Positions 1 through 8,673 of a stretch of DNA of 33,770 bases are shown here, piece after piece. The notes under the pieces were generated by a model that saw only the letters and a list, made by a program, of their open reading frames with translations, had not been told where the DNA came from and did not search any database. The stretch lies in the NCBI GenBank assembly GCA_028819675.1, contig JAPPKT010000424.1, positions 1-33,770 of the forward strand, written 5' to 3'. Within the stretch, counting starts at the first letter, position 1. Every line of letters starts with the position of its first letter. This DNA comes from Caldilineaceae bacterium. GTDB taxonomy: Bacteria; Chloroflexota; Anaerolineae; Caldilineales; Caldilineaceae. The position numbers and the translations under genes are program-made.

Positions 1-2
1 CC

Positions 3-626
3 AATGGCATCGTCGGCGGCAGCGCAGGCATCGCCACCGGCGCCGGCATGTCCATCAAGCTGCGCGGAACCGATCAGGTTTCGGTCTGCTTCTTCGGCGA
101 CGGTGCCTTGGGACAGGGGCTACTGTACGAATCGATGAACATGGCCCAACTCTGGAAGCTGCCCGTAATCTATGTCTGCGAAAACAACCAGTATGGCGAG
201 TATACGCACAACTCCAAGGCCGCGGCCGGCTCCATGGTCGGCCGAGCCACAGGTTTTGGCGTCCATGCGCAGGCTATCGACGGCCAGGACATTCGCACCG
301 TCCATGCCACCGCCCGCCTTGTCATCGACCGCGCACGCAAAGGAGGCGGTCCGGCCTTCCTCGTCTGCAACACCTATCGGTTCCGCGGGCACCACGTCGG
401 CGATATCGACCGCCCGTACCGCACTCGCGAAGAGGAAGCCGAATGGGCCAAGCGCGACCCGCTGACGCTTCTCGAGGACTGGTTGCTGAAAAGTAAGCAG
501 GCCGAAGAGGATGTCTTGGAGCGAATCCGCCAGGAAGTGAAGACCGCCGTTGACGACGCAGTTGCCTTCGCCGAAGAGGCCTCTTTCCCCAGTGAAAGCG
601 AGGTGGACCAGCATGTCTACGCATGA
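3..626 (+). CDS. TPP-dependent 2-oxoacid dehydrogenase E1 component, alpha subunit (5' end missing)
   Basis: This is the C-terminal two thirds of an E1-alpha subunit of a pyruvate/acetoin/branched-chain-type dehydrogenase complex; the reading frame is open to the left edge of the window. The thiamine-diphosphate motif is visible: a G-D-G-A-L-G-Q-G segment followed about 25 residues later by E-N-N-Q. The phosphorylation-loop region reads Y-R-F-R-G-H-H. With E1-beta it would form the alpha2beta2 heterotetramer that decarboxylates a 2-oxoacid (or cleaves acetoin) and passes the acyl group to lipoyl-E2 in the cytoplasm. Its stop codon overlaps the E1-beta start by 14 bp, which implies translational coupling. 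The substrate cannot be told from sequence alone. It is a paralogue of the E1-alpha at 22612-23577. Confidence 0.93.
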   Translation, partial: NGIVGGSAGIATGAGMSIKLRGTDQVSVCFFGDGALGQGLLYESMNMAQLWKLPVIYVCENNQYGEYTHNSKAAAGSMVGRATGFGVHAQAIDGQDIRTVHATARLVIDRARKGGGPAFLVCNTYRFRGHHVGDIDRPYRTREEEAEWAKRDPLTLLEDWLLKSKQAEEDVLERIRQEVKTAVDDAVAFAEEASFPSESEVDQHVYA

Positions 627-1641
627 AAACGGAACCCGTCGCAGCCCTGCCATCCACGCACCGGGTGAGCGCGAGATCACATTCGGGGAAGCCATTCGCG
701 AAGCCATTGCCGAAGAAATGGCACGCGACCAAAACATATTTCTCATTGGTGAAGACGTGGCCGCGGCCGGCTCCGTCTTCAAGGTTCTCGTCGGCCTGTT
801 GGACGAATTCGGCCCCGAACGCGTCATCGATTCACCCATTTCCGAAGCGGGAATCGCCGGCATCGGCGTCGGCGCGGCCATCACCGGCATGCGCCCTATC
901 GTCGACATCATGTTCGGCGACTTCACGACTCTGGTGATGGACCAACTGATCAATCAGGCCGCCAAGACACATTACATGTCCGGCGGCAAGCTCAAAGTGC
1001 CCATGGTCCTGCGGACGACCCTGGGGGCCAGTCGCCGCTCCGCCGCCCAGCACAGCCAGTCCCTGCACGCGCTCTTCAGCCACATTCCCGGCCTGAAGGT
1101 TGCCATGCCCGCCACCCCGTACGACGCCAAGGGTTTGATGAAGAGCGCCATCCGCGACGACAATCCCGTCGTTATCTTCGAAGACAAGATGCTCTACCAG
1201 GAGAAGGGCCCCGTACCTGAAGAGGAATACACCCTCCCTCTCGGCCAGGCAGATGTAAAGCGTACGGGCGAGGATATCACTATCGTTGCCACCAGTTCAA
1301 TGGTCTATGTCGCCCTGGAGGCGGCAGAAAAGTTGGATTCCATAGGAATTAGTGCCGAGTTGATTGATCCCCGCACTACGAACCCCCTCGACACCCAGGC
1401 TTTGATCCAATCCGCGCAAAAGACCAGTCGAGCGCTTGTCCTGGATGAAGGCTACAGTCAGTACGGCGTCACCGGTGAAATTGCATCAGTCATCGCCGAC
1501 GGCGCATTTTACTATCTCGATGCTCCGGTTAAGCGCATTGGCGCCATGAACGTACCGGTTCCGTTCTCTCCAGCGATGGAAGACCTGACCATCCCAAACG
1601 CCGACTACGTCGTCGAGACGGCCAAATCCCTGTGCGGTTAA
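613..1641 (+). CDS. 2-oxoacid dehydrogenase E1 component, beta subunit
   Basis: This is a 342-residue E1-beta (transketolase-like pyrimidine-binding plus C-terminal domains), the normal length for the family. The family hallmarks are G-E-D-V near residue 40, then S-P-I-S-E-A-G-I-A-G and the T-G-M-R-P-I-V-D-I-M-F segment. An upstream in-frame ATG at 550 is possible, but it lies deep inside E1-alpha. The ATG at 613 is preceded by GAGGTGG and gives the usual N-terminus, ending in the conserved E-I-T-F-G-E-A-I-R-E-A-I block. It overlaps E1-alpha by 14 bp and is followed 55 bp later by E2, so the three genes form one operon. A pyruvate-type or acetoin-type substrate is equally possible. Confidence 0.94.
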   Translation: MSTHENGTRRSPAIHAPGEREITFGEAIREAIAEEMARDQNIFLIGEDVAAAGSVFKVLVGLLDEFGPERVIDSPISEAGIAGIGVGAAITGMRPIVDIMFGDFTTLVMDQLINQAAKTHYMSGGKLKVPMVLRTTLGASRRSAAQHSQSLHALFSHIPGLKVAMPATPYDAKGLMKSAIRDDNPVVIFEDKMLYQEKGPVPEEEYTLPLGQADVKRTGEDITIVATSSMVYVALEAAEKLDSIGISAELIDPRTTNPLDTQALIQSAQKTSRALVLDEGYSQYGVTGEIASVIADGAFYYLDAPVKRIGAMNVPVPFSPAMEDLTIPNADYVVETAKSLCG

Positions 1642-1696
1642 GACAGCCCACCGTACCGGTAAATCAAACTGAGGACGCCCAAAAAAGGGGGATTGC

Positions 1697-3004
1697 ATGC
1701 CCAAAGAAGTGATAATGCCGGCTCTGGGGATGGCCCAGGACGAGGGTGTCTTGCTGCGTTGGCTCAAAAAAGAAGGCGAGATGGTTACCCAAGGCGAGCC
1801 GCTCATGGAGGTGGCCACCGATAAGGTTGACGTGCAGGTTGAAGCGCCCGCCTCCGGCCTCCTGACCGCCGTGACCGCACAGGAAGGCGATGAAATTCCA
1901 GTCGGCCAGGTGATCGGGCTGATCGCAGCCGAGGGGGAGGAGATTCCCACAGCCCCCGCAGCGCCTGCAGCGGCTGAACCCAAAGAAATGCCCGCAGTGG
2001 AAACAGGCCCGGCAGCCCCTCTTCCCTCCAGCCCGGTCGCCGCCCGCATCGCCGCCGAACACGGTGTCGATCTGGCAGACGTCCAGGGCACTGGCGGCCG
2101 CATCTCCAAGGAAGACGTCGAGGCTCACATCCGTTCCACCAGTTCCGGCACGCGAGTCCTCGCCTCGCCCAAAGCGCGGCGGCTGGCTCGAGAGCGTGGC
2201 ATAGACCTTGCAGCGCTCGCAGGTAGCGGACCCGAGGGAGCAGTGCTTGCCGCCGACGTTCCCCTGTCGGCACAGCCGCTGCCGGAAGCCCCCGCCATCG
2301 CCGCGCCCGCCCCTGCAGCAATCGAATCCGAAGTGCAGCCCGTCTCCCGTATGTGGCAGATCATGGCCGAACGCCTGACGGGCAGTTGGACTTCCGTGCC
2401 CCATTTCTACCTGGTGCGGGAGGTACATGCAGACCAATTGATCAATTGGCGCACGATTCTCAACGCCAACACCGCGGACGGGGCAACGATCACATACACG
2501 GATCTGCTCACAAAGCTGGCCGCACTCTCACTGGCCCGTTTTCCACGCCTCAACGCCTATTGGGATGACGGCAATATCGTCACCGTTCCGGAGATCAACG
2601 TCGGCCTGGCCGTCGCCGTCGAAGACGGGCTGCTCGTGCCCGTGGTTCACAGCGCAGACCGCCTGCGCGTCGAAGAGATCGCCGACCGCAGGGCCGACCT
2701 GGTCGCCCGCGCCGGCAGCGGCGGCCTGCAACCCACCGACTTCGCAGGCGGTACCTTTACCATCAGCAACCTGGGCATGTTCGGCGTAGACGCCTTCAAC
2801 GCCATCGTCAACCCGCCCCAGGCCGCCATTCTGGCCGTGGGCCGCATCGCCGACCGCGTCGTTGCCGTGGATGGGCAGCCCGCCGTGCGCCCCATGATGA
2901 CCTTGACCCTCTCCTGCGACCACCGTGCCGTCGACGGCGTCCGTGCCGCCCAGTTCTTTGAAGCCCTGGTAGACATGATCGAAGAACCGCTGCGCGCGCT
3001 ATAG
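1697..3004 (+). CDS. 2-oxoacid dehydrogenase E2, dihydrolipoyl acyltransferase
   Basis: This 435-residue protein carries an N-terminal lipoyl domain (about residues 2-77, lipoyl lysine K43 in A-T-D-K-V-D). An Ala/Pro-rich linker follows, then two peripheral-subunit-binding domains in tandem (about 111-147 and 155-189). A second linker leads to the acyltransferase domain (about 212-435) with the catalytic H-R-A-V-D-G motif at H409. It accepts the acyl group from E1 and transfers it to CoA; the complex is cytoplasmic. The start is set by a G-rich Shine-Dalgarno stretch just upstream of the ATG. Two E1/E3-binding domains instead of one is unusual. No E3 gene follows. The next gene is an aldolase that could supply the 2-oxoacid. 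Confidence 0.94.
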   Translation: MPKEVIMPALGMAQDEGVLLRWLKKEGEMVTQGEPLMEVATDKVDVQVEAPASGLLTAVTAQEGDEIPVGQVIGLIAAEGEEIPTAPAAPAAAEPKEMPAVETGPAAPLPSSPVAARIAAEHGVDLADVQGTGGRISKEDVEAHIRSTSSGTRVLASPKARRLARERGIDLAALAGSGPEGAVLAADVPLSAQPLPEAPAIAAPAPAAIESEVQPVSRMWQIMAERLTGSWTSVPHFYLVREVHADQLINWRTILNANTADGATITYTDLLTKLAALSLARFPRLNAYWDDGNIVTVPEINVGLAVAVEDGLLVPVVHSADRLRVEEIADRRADLVARAGSGGLQPTDFAGGTFTISNLGMFGVDAFNAIVNPPQAAILAVGRIADRVVAVDGQPAVRPMMTLTLSCDHRAVDGVRAAQFFEALVDMIEEPLRAL

Positions 3005-3049
3005 ATTCGCCAGCGACACATAGACTACAATTCAGAGCGAGGAAACTGA

Positions 3050-3931
3050 ATGCCGCGCATTAACCGAGCAATCGAACTGCTGGAGGCCGGACAACCCGTC
3101 TATTACACTGGTGTACGCGGTGGCTTGACCTACGAAAACGGTACCGCCCACAGAGACACCTGGGCCGACTATCTGATGGTGGAGTTCGAGCATGGCGCCT
3201 TCAATCCCGTCGGACTTGGCGAATTCATGCGCGGGCTGGCCGATGCCGGCGAGACCCGAAGCGGACACAGGACGCCCACGGTCATCTGCACCTTGCCAAC
3301 CGACGGCACCGACGAAAATGTGATGCGGGCCAACGCCTGGATGGTCAAACAGGTCCTCGCCCGCGGCGTTCACGGAATCCTGCTTTGCCACGCCGAGACC
3401 CCCGGCGCCGTCCGTGTCTTCGTCGAGTCCTCCCGCTATCCCGTCCACGATATCGGTCTCTCCGACGGCCCCAACGGGCTGACCCAGGGAAGAAGGGGGG
3501 CCGGAGGACAGTCCATGGCTGCTGAGATCTGGGGCGTGACGCCTCAGGAGTACGTCGACAAGGCAGACGTGTGGCCGTTAAATCCCGAAGGCGAAATCAT
3601 GCTCGGCCTCAAGATCGAGAACAAACGCGCCCTGGCGAACGCCGAAGCCAGCGCCGCAGTGCCCGGCATCGCCTTCGCCGAGTGGGGACCGGGCGACATG
3701 GGCATGAGCCTCGGCCATCCCGACGCTCACGACCCGCCCTATCCCCAGGAGATGGGCGCCGCCCGTGCTCGCGTGAAGGCGGCCTGCGATGAGGCCGGCG
3801 TCTTCTTCCTCAACGGCGTGCGCCCCCACGACGTTGTCGAACGCATCGATGAAGGCGTGATGGTCGGCTCGGCAACAGAGGAGGCGGCCCGCATCGGCAG
3901 GGAGTATTCCAAGCGCCAGATGCCGTGGTAG
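3050..3931 (+). CDS. HpcH/HpaI-family aldolase (class II, pyruvate-type)
   Basis: This 293-residue TIM-barrel protein belongs to the HpcH/HpaI aldolase/citrate lyase family, whose characterised members cleave 2-keto-3-deoxy sugar acids or 4-hydroxy-2-oxoacids to pyruvate plus an aldehyde using a divalent metal. It shows the E-H signature after the second strand (E47-H48) and the two metal-ligand acids E190 and D216, spaced 26 residues apart as in HpaI (E149/D175). The usual arginine in the P-x-V-R-x strand is not evident; that strand reads T-P-T-V-I-C-T, so the substrate or even the reaction may differ. The ATG is preceded by GAGGAAA. The gene follows E2 by 45 bp on the same strand, which suggests that its product feeds the dehydrogenase complex (inference). 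Confidence 0.85.
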   Translation: MPRINRAIELLEAGQPVYYTGVRGGLTYENGTAHRDTWADYLMVEFEHGAFNPVGLGEFMRGLADAGETRSGHRTPTVICTLPTDGTDENVMRANAWMVKQVLARGVHGILLCHAETPGAVRVFVESSRYPVHDIGLSDGPNGLTQGRRGAGGQSMAAEIWGVTPQEYVDKADVWPLNPEGEIMLGLKIENKRALANAEASAAVPGIAFAEWGPGDMGMSLGHPDAHDPPYPQEMGAARARVKAACDEAGVFFLNGVRPHDVVERIDEGVMVGSATEEAARIGREYSKRQMPW

Positions 3932-4018
3932 AATCAATATTGGTCTCCATTTCCTGAAGCATGGACCGTTTCCCGACATCGCTGGCAATGAATCCGAGGA
4001 CAAGGACGTAGAATCACA

Positions 4019-5125
4019 ATGCACGAACAGCAAAGACAGCGGACGACCCGGATGCTTGACGAAGCCGGTGTCGAACTGGCGCTCTTCTCTGATATCGACA
4101 GTGTTCGCTGGCTGACAGGCCTGAATCTGACCCCCCCAGCCTTGCTCCTCTTCGAGCGCGGCAACTTCACACTGCTGGCCGATGAAGGATATGGCGAGGC
4201 CTCCACTTTCGGCGACGAAACCGGTTGCGCGTTCGTGCCGGTTGTCGGCTATACGATTCAACAGCCGATCGACGCCCCTGCACGGCTGGCGGAAGCATTG
4301 CGGGAGCTTGTCGCCGGCGTCAACGGGTCTTCCGGCCGGGTTGGTGCCGAGGAAAAGAGCTTGACTCTGGGCCTGTGGCAAGCGCTCCGCGAGGCTTTGC
4401 CAGGAAGCGAACCTCTGTCGCTCGAAGGCTGGCTTATGCCGCTGCGTGCGGTTAAAACCGAGGAGGAATTGGCCCGCATTCGCGAGGGCTTCCGCCTGAC
4501 AACCATCGGTCACGAAGCCGGCCGCAAAGCCGTGCGTCTGGGCCAGCGCGAAATCGACGTCTGGACCGAAGTGCAGTCGGCTGTGGAGCGCGAGGCAGGC
4601 AAATGGATGCAGATGGGCAATGACTGCATCGTCGGCCACAGACCGGGGAACATGAGCGCCGCGCCCCTGGACTTTGAGATCATCGCTAACGACTCCTTCA
4701 TTCTCGATCTGAGCGTCGTGGTTGACGGCTACTGGACCGACAGTTGCGCTACCTACTATGCCGAACAGCCAACAGCCCAGCAGGTAGACTTGCACAAATT
4801 CGTCGAGGAAGCCCTCGCCTATGCAGTCTCTCTCATTCGCCCGGGCGAGGTAGCGATGGAAGTGGACGCCAAAGTACGCAGCTTCATGGCTTCTGGCGGT
4901 TACGACGTTTATCCTCACCACACCGGCCACGGAATCGGTCTGACCGGCCACGAAGCGCCCCGGATCGTCCCCTACAACCAGGAGCAATTCCAGGAAGGCA
5001 ATGTGATTATGCTGGAACCGGGTATCTATATCCCGGGCGTAACCGCCATTCGCCTGGAAGATGCCTTCCTTGTCACCGCCGACGGCACAGAACAGCTCAG
5101 CCATCATGACAAGAGTCTGCCGTAG
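4019..5125 (+). CDS. M24-family metallopeptidase (Xaa-Pro aminopeptidase-like)
   Basis: This 368-residue protein has a creatinase-like N-terminal domain (about 1-145) and a pita-bread catalytic domain. All five dinuclear-metal ligands expected for M24 enzymes are present with correct spacing: D230, D241, H304 (in H-T-G-H-G-I-G-L), E333 (in M-L-E-P-G) and E347 (in R-L-E-D). Family members remove an N-terminal residue preceding proline, or hydrolyse related C-N bonds as in creatinase or DMSP lyase DddP. It sits 87 bp after the aldolase on the same strand and is the last gene of the left-hand cluster. A peptidase in a sugar-acid cluster is out of place, so a non-peptide substrate is possible, but nothing in the sequence proves that. 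Confidence 0.88.
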   Translation: MHEQQRQRTTRMLDEAGVELALFSDIDSVRWLTGLNLTPPALLLFERGNFTLLADEGYGEASTFGDETGCAFVPVVGYTIQQPIDAPARLAEALRELVAGVNGSSGRVGAEEKSLTLGLWQALREALPGSEPLSLEGWLMPLRAVKTEEELARIREGFRLTTIGHEAGRKAVRLGQREIDVWTEVQSAVEREAGKWMQMGNDCIVGHRPGNMSAAPLDFEIIANDSFILDLSVVVDGYWTDSCATYYAEQPTAQQVDLHKFVEEALAYAVSLIRPGEVAMEVDAKVRSFMASGGYDVYPHHTGHGIGLTGHEAPRIVPYNQEQFQEGNVIMLEPGIYIPGVTAIRLEDAFLVTADGTEQLSHHDKSLP

Positions 5126-5633
5126 TGGCTATCGCGGCCTCGACATGGTCAGATGACATTCGCTCCTGTTCTCTCGCCCCCCTCATGGACTCTGTATCCG
5201 CTGGGCAACCCTCCAGTCCCGTGAAGAGCAGAAAATATATTTTGCCTCTTGGAATCGCGTAAGTACGCGCAAGGAGCCGCATTGCCCGCGATCACGCCAG
5301 CCAGAAGTCTGCTATGGATGACATAAAGCTCGACTTTCTCGTCGGGCCATCCGAACTGCTCGAAAACCCGGCACAACGCCTGATCCCCCTTGTTCACCCT
5401 CCCTGCAGCCGCCAGTTGCTTCTGGCCAGATGTGACGCCAACGCTCAGATTCCACAAGTAAACCAGGGAATCGGATGCCCGAGGTGACATTGGTGTGCAC
5501 TGAAGACGATAACAGATGCTTGCCCGAGTGCGTTCAGCGCAATTCATCCCCATGTATCTTGGATTCTTAAGAAAGTCCGAGAGTAGATTTGATAGCTGTT
5601 AATTCATACCAGAAGGTGTGTAGATTACATTGA
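5126..5633. other. 508-bp intergenic stretch without a convincing gene
   Basis: No family-level coding signal was seen on either strand. A minus-strand open frame (5149-5553) exists but its product resembles nothing I recognise and it lacks a clear ribosome-binding site. A 12-bp perfect AT palindrome (AAAATATATTTT, 5232-5243) is flanked by an AAGAG/CTCTT inverted pair about 90 bp after the peptidase stop. It has no T-tract and is not a typical terminator. The right end must carry the promoter for the following membrane protein, but no strong -35/-10 pair could be picked. Confidence 0.5.
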
Positions 5634-7943
5634 ATGACTGAAACCATATCCTCGGGGCAAAGCGCTAAGGAAACCGGGACGAGACAAAACGAACGCCTCA
5701 GGCTGGTCTGGGTTACCGGGGCGATACTCGTTGCTCTGACACTGGCCGTTGTGTTGCTGCGCCTGCAACGCTTGAGCGAACTGCCGCCTAGGCTCTATAA
5801 CGATGAAGGGGCGCACGGCGTTGACGCTCTCCACGTACTGCAAGGCGAACACGCCGTCTATTTTACCGAAAACAATGGGCGTGAAGGGCTGATCGTCTAC
5901 GCCGTGGCCCTTACGACTTCCTTATTTGGGACGACTGTCCTGGCCGTTCGTCTGCCCACTGCTCTGGCCAGTGCGGGTACAGTCTTTGTCGTATTCTGGT
6001 TGGGGTGGCTGCTCTATGGACGTGACGATGATAGCCAACAAGAGACACCTTGGCGCGGTCTCCTTGTCGGCGGCGTAGGAGCTGGCCTTCTGGCAGTCTC
6101 ATTCGGCCTGACGGTCATCGGCCGCACGGCTTACAGAGCGAATTTTCTGCCTCTCCTGCTTTCGCTCTGCATTGCCCTGCTCTGGTGGGGATGGAGGCAA
6201 CGCGTCTGGTGGCGGATCGCGCTGGCGGGACTGTGCGCCGGGTTACTGCCTTACACATACATTGCAGCGCGGTTTGCTCCTTTACTCTTCCTGTTCTTTG
6301 GTCTGAGTCTGCTGTTTCCTTGGCCTTGGCGAAAGTACGCAGCAGAAGGAGGCGAGCTGGGAACTGTCGCTTACCACTCGACTCGGCTCCTTTCTCGCAT
6401 CAGGCACGAACTGCCGTGGGTCGGTCTTTTCGTGGGCGTGGCCGCACTGGTGGCCGCACCGATTCTCGTCTATTTTGCTCTGCATCCCGAAGACTTCCTC
6501 TATCGCAGCGGTCAAATCTCAGTCTTTCGGCGCGGCACAAGCCAGGGAGATCCGCTGGGGGCCCTTCTCGACAACGTGTGGGGCCATCTTCTGATCTTTG
6601 GCTTTAGCGGCGATCCGAACCCGCGCCAGAATCTGCCTGGCCAACCGCTCTTGAACGCTTTGGAAGCATTCTTCTTCTGGCTCGGTGCCGGAATCTCACT
6701 GTGGCACTGGCGACGGCCCCAGAATCGCCTGATGCTCTCTTGGCTGGTGGTCATGCTTCTGCCAGCAATGCTATCTAGAGATCATAACTTCCCAAATTCG
6801 TTGCGCTTGATCGGCGCGGTGCCGGCCATCTACCTGCTTATCGGCGTCGGCGTCTGGGGGACGGTCCGGTTCCGTCCTCTTTCTCGTCTTGTTCACGCGA
6901 CGGTCACACTGCTCAGTCTCAATCGATCGAAAAACACCGCCAGCCCAACTGCTGGGAGTACCCACGTCTGGGTCAATGATGCAGCGAGTGCCCCGCTCGC
7001 TCTTGGCCTTGTTGTCGGCGGCCTGATTTTGATTCAGGGTGTACTCTCTTACCGTACATATTTCCTCAAATGGGCCGACGTCGCCACGGGAATCGAGCAA
7101 CTGTATTCGACGCAGTGGCAAGAGCTGTCTCAGGTGGTGAACGCGCGCACGGCCCCCGCAGAAGCGGCCTATTTGATTCCCAGTTACACGTGGCATCACA
7201 GTTTCGAGTATTTGGATCAAAATGCGGCGCCGGCCCATGTCGTTTACTTGGGTAGGCCCAACCTGACTGAGGAGACCGTGTCTACACTGTCGGCAATGGA
7301 AAACGTATCGGCGGTGAACATTGTGGACTGGCACGACGACAGCGGGGCGAACTGGTCCCACTACGAGACTGAACGCTTTGTTGTTCTACTTGGCAAGTAT
7401 GGACGTTACCTGGGAAGCGAGGAGTACCCTGCCTTTCGGATCCACACTTACGCCGATGTTGACCTGTCTCGTCCTTGGGCGTTCTTCGACGACCTGGAAC
7501 CGCTGTCAGTCCAATACGATCGCGGCATAGGACTCCATGGGTTCGCGCTGGCCCAAGGCGAGGAGCAATTGGACTCCCAACAGCAACATTTCAACCTGAA
7601 ACAGAGTCGTTCCCTCTGGGTGGCCCTGCGATGGAGTACAGCGCCCGGGTTGGAAATCGACTATTCGATTTCCCTGCGCCTTCACGATGCTGAAGGAAAG
7701 AGGGTCTACCAAGGGGACCATGTTCTGTTCAGGTCGACCGACCATGCGCCGACCAGCGGCTGGATGGCTGAGGAAGTGGTCGATACCTTGCATCTGGCTG
7801 AACTGCCTGACGAGCTCCTTCCCGGCGACTATGAACTGCGACTGGTCGTCTATGACTTCGAATCATTGCAACCCACTGTCGAGCTTGGCGTCTGGGAACC
7901 GGAGAAAACAATCGCCCGACTCCATCTGGGCGAAGCCAACTGA
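5634..7943 (+). CDS. GT39-like polytopic membrane glycosyltransferase with C-terminal soluble domain
   Basis: This 769-residue protein resembles the ArnT/PMT (GT39-like, GT-C fold) family, which transfers sugars from polyprenyl-phosphate donors on the outer face of the membrane. A first membrane helix lies at about residues 25-45. The first external loop carries the acidic N-D-E-G motif typical of the GT-C catalytic site and is followed by about ten further hydrophobic segments up to roughly residue 475. The remaining ~290 residues are soluble and probably extracytoplasmic. The final ~130 resemble a beta-sandwich often found at the end of Chloroflexota GT39-like proteins (recalled, not computed). 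The start at 5634 has only a distant AGAAGGTG. It is monocistronic by spacing. Acceptor and donor are unknown. Confidence 0.75.
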   Translation: MTETISSGQSAKETGTRQNERLRLVWVTGAILVALTLAVVLLRLQRLSELPPRLYNDEGAHGVDALHVLQGEHAVYFTENNGREGLIVYAVALTTSLFGTTVLAVRLPTALASAGTVFVVFWLGWLLYGRDDDSQQETPWRGLLVGGVGAGLLAVSFGLTVIGRTAYRANFLPLLLSLCIALLWWGWRQRVWWRIALAGLCAGLLPYTYIAARFAPLLFLFFGLSLLFPWPWRKYAAEGGELGTVAYHSTRLLSRIRHELPWVGLFVGVAALVAAPILVYFALHPEDFLYRSGQISVFRRGTSQGDPLGALLDNVWGHLLIFGFSGDPNPRQNLPGQPLLNALEAFFFWLGAGISLWHWRRPQNRLMLSWLVVMLLPAMLSRDHNFPNSLRLIGAVPAIYLLIGVGVWGTVRFRPLSRLVHATVTLLSLNRSKNTASPTAGSTHVWVNDAASAPLALGLVVGGLILIQGVLSYRTYFLKWADVATGIEQLYSTQWQELSQVVNARTAPAEAAYLIPSYTWHHSFEYLDQNAAPAHVVYLGRPNLTEETVSTLSAMENVSAVNIVDWHDDSGANWSHYETERFVVLLGKYGRYLGSEEYPAFRIHTYADVDLSRPWAFFDDLEPLSVQYDRGIGLHGFALAQGEEQLDSQQQHFNLKQSRSLWVALRWSTAPGLEIDYSISLRLHDAEGKRVYQGDHVLFRSTDHAPTSGWMAEEVVDTLHLAELPDELLPGDYELRLVVYDFESLQPTVELGVWEPEKTIARLHLGEAN

Positions 7944-8000
7944 GCAACTCTTTCACTCCTGCAACTACAAGTATCCTCTGAGGCATGTGGCAGAACCGCT

Positions 8001-8029
8001 TTTCCAAAGCCAAGTGAATGCGTTATATT
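8001..8029 (+). promoter_or_regulatory. Candidate sigma-70 promoter for the small membrane protein gene
   Basis: A TTTCCA hexamer (8001-8006, 4/6 to consensus) and a TATATT hexamer (8024-8029, 5/6) are separated by exactly 17 bp. The predicted start falls near 8036, just before a 19-bp palindrome. Judged by eye only. Confidence 0.4.
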
Positions 8030-8042
8030 TTGTAGACTGGCT

Positions 8043-8061
8043 CCAACTGGTGCCCAGTTGG
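8043..8061 (+). repeat. 19-bp palindrome (8-bp arms, 3-bp centre)
   Basis: The arms CCAACTGG (8043-8050) and CCAGTTGG (8054-8061) are perfect reverse complements around TGC. It sits a few bases downstream of the candidate promoter start point, in the leader of the small membrane protein gene. It could be a repressor operator or a 5'-UTR hairpin; no T-tract follows, so it is not a standard terminator. Confidence 0.55.
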
Positions 8062-8182
8062 CAGAGAACCTTAGTCGGTCAACTTGAATCGGTCTCGAAT
8101 CTCCTTGTCATACCCAATATATGCTCGTGTTAATTGAGTTTATGAAGCTTGGCTACCTGTTGTCTTCTCAAGGAGGAGGAGC

Positions 8183-8590
8183 ATGAAGTCATTGTTTTCA
8201 ATCTATCTCAGAGTCTTAGCCGTTGTGACCTATGTGCAATACATCGCGTCCCAGTTCTATGACCCCACAGGAGAAGGCGTGGCCGATACAGTTTACCGGA
8301 TCCTTGATCCTCTCCTCGTCTTGGGCATGATTATCGTGGTTTACTATGCCTACCAACGCAAACAATCTGTGAATGCGTCTTCTGAAGAAGCGATTACCAG
8401 GGAATACCTTGAGGCAAACGCAGTATTTTATTCTGGAGTCGCACTGTTTTTCGGCCTTCTCTACAACTATGTTGGTTTCCAGTTTTCCGACCCTGCGAAC
8501 TCTCAGGGCTGGCTTTGGTCACTGTTGGACCTGACCCTGCCGCTCCTGTTCTACGCATCCAGTGTGCAGCTCCTCAAGAGTGAAGAGTAG
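8183..8590 (+). CDS. Unrecognised small four-helix membrane protein
   Basis: This 135-residue protein is not assignable to a family I know. Four hydrophobic segments are visible, at about residues 5-25, 40-58, 78-98 and 108-128. Short polar loops separate them, and the 60-75 loop carries a charged stretch (Q-R-K-Q, then S-S-E-E). It has a near-perfect Shine-Dalgarno (AAGGAGGAGGA) at normal spacing and its own candidate promoter and palindrome upstream, so the gene looks real and well translated. It stands alone between a membrane glycosyltransferase and an oxidoreductase. No function is proposed. Confidence 0.75.
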   Translation: MKSLFSIYLRVLAVVTYVQYIASQFYDPTGEGVADTVYRILDPLLVLGMIIVVYYAYQRKQSVNASSEEAITREYLEANAVFYSGVALFFGLLYNYVGFQFSDPANSQGWLWSLLDLTLPLLFYASSVQLLKSEE

Positions 8591-8673
8591 CCGCCTAAAC
8601 CAATTCAAGTCGTGCCTCGGCTTCTGCAACCCAGGGCAATTCGACTGCCTCAACTACCCAAAAAGGACCCCTC

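Noticed and set aside
550..612. N-terminal extension of E1-beta from an upstream ATG
   Set aside because: The extension lies inside E1-alpha, has no family similarity, and the ATG at 613 has a proper ribosome-binding site.
3578..5107. 509-codon open frame antisense to the aldolase and M24 peptidase
   Set aside because: It lies opposite two genes with clear catalytic motifs, spans their intergenic gap, and its product has no recognisable motif. It is a by-product of GC-rich codon bias.
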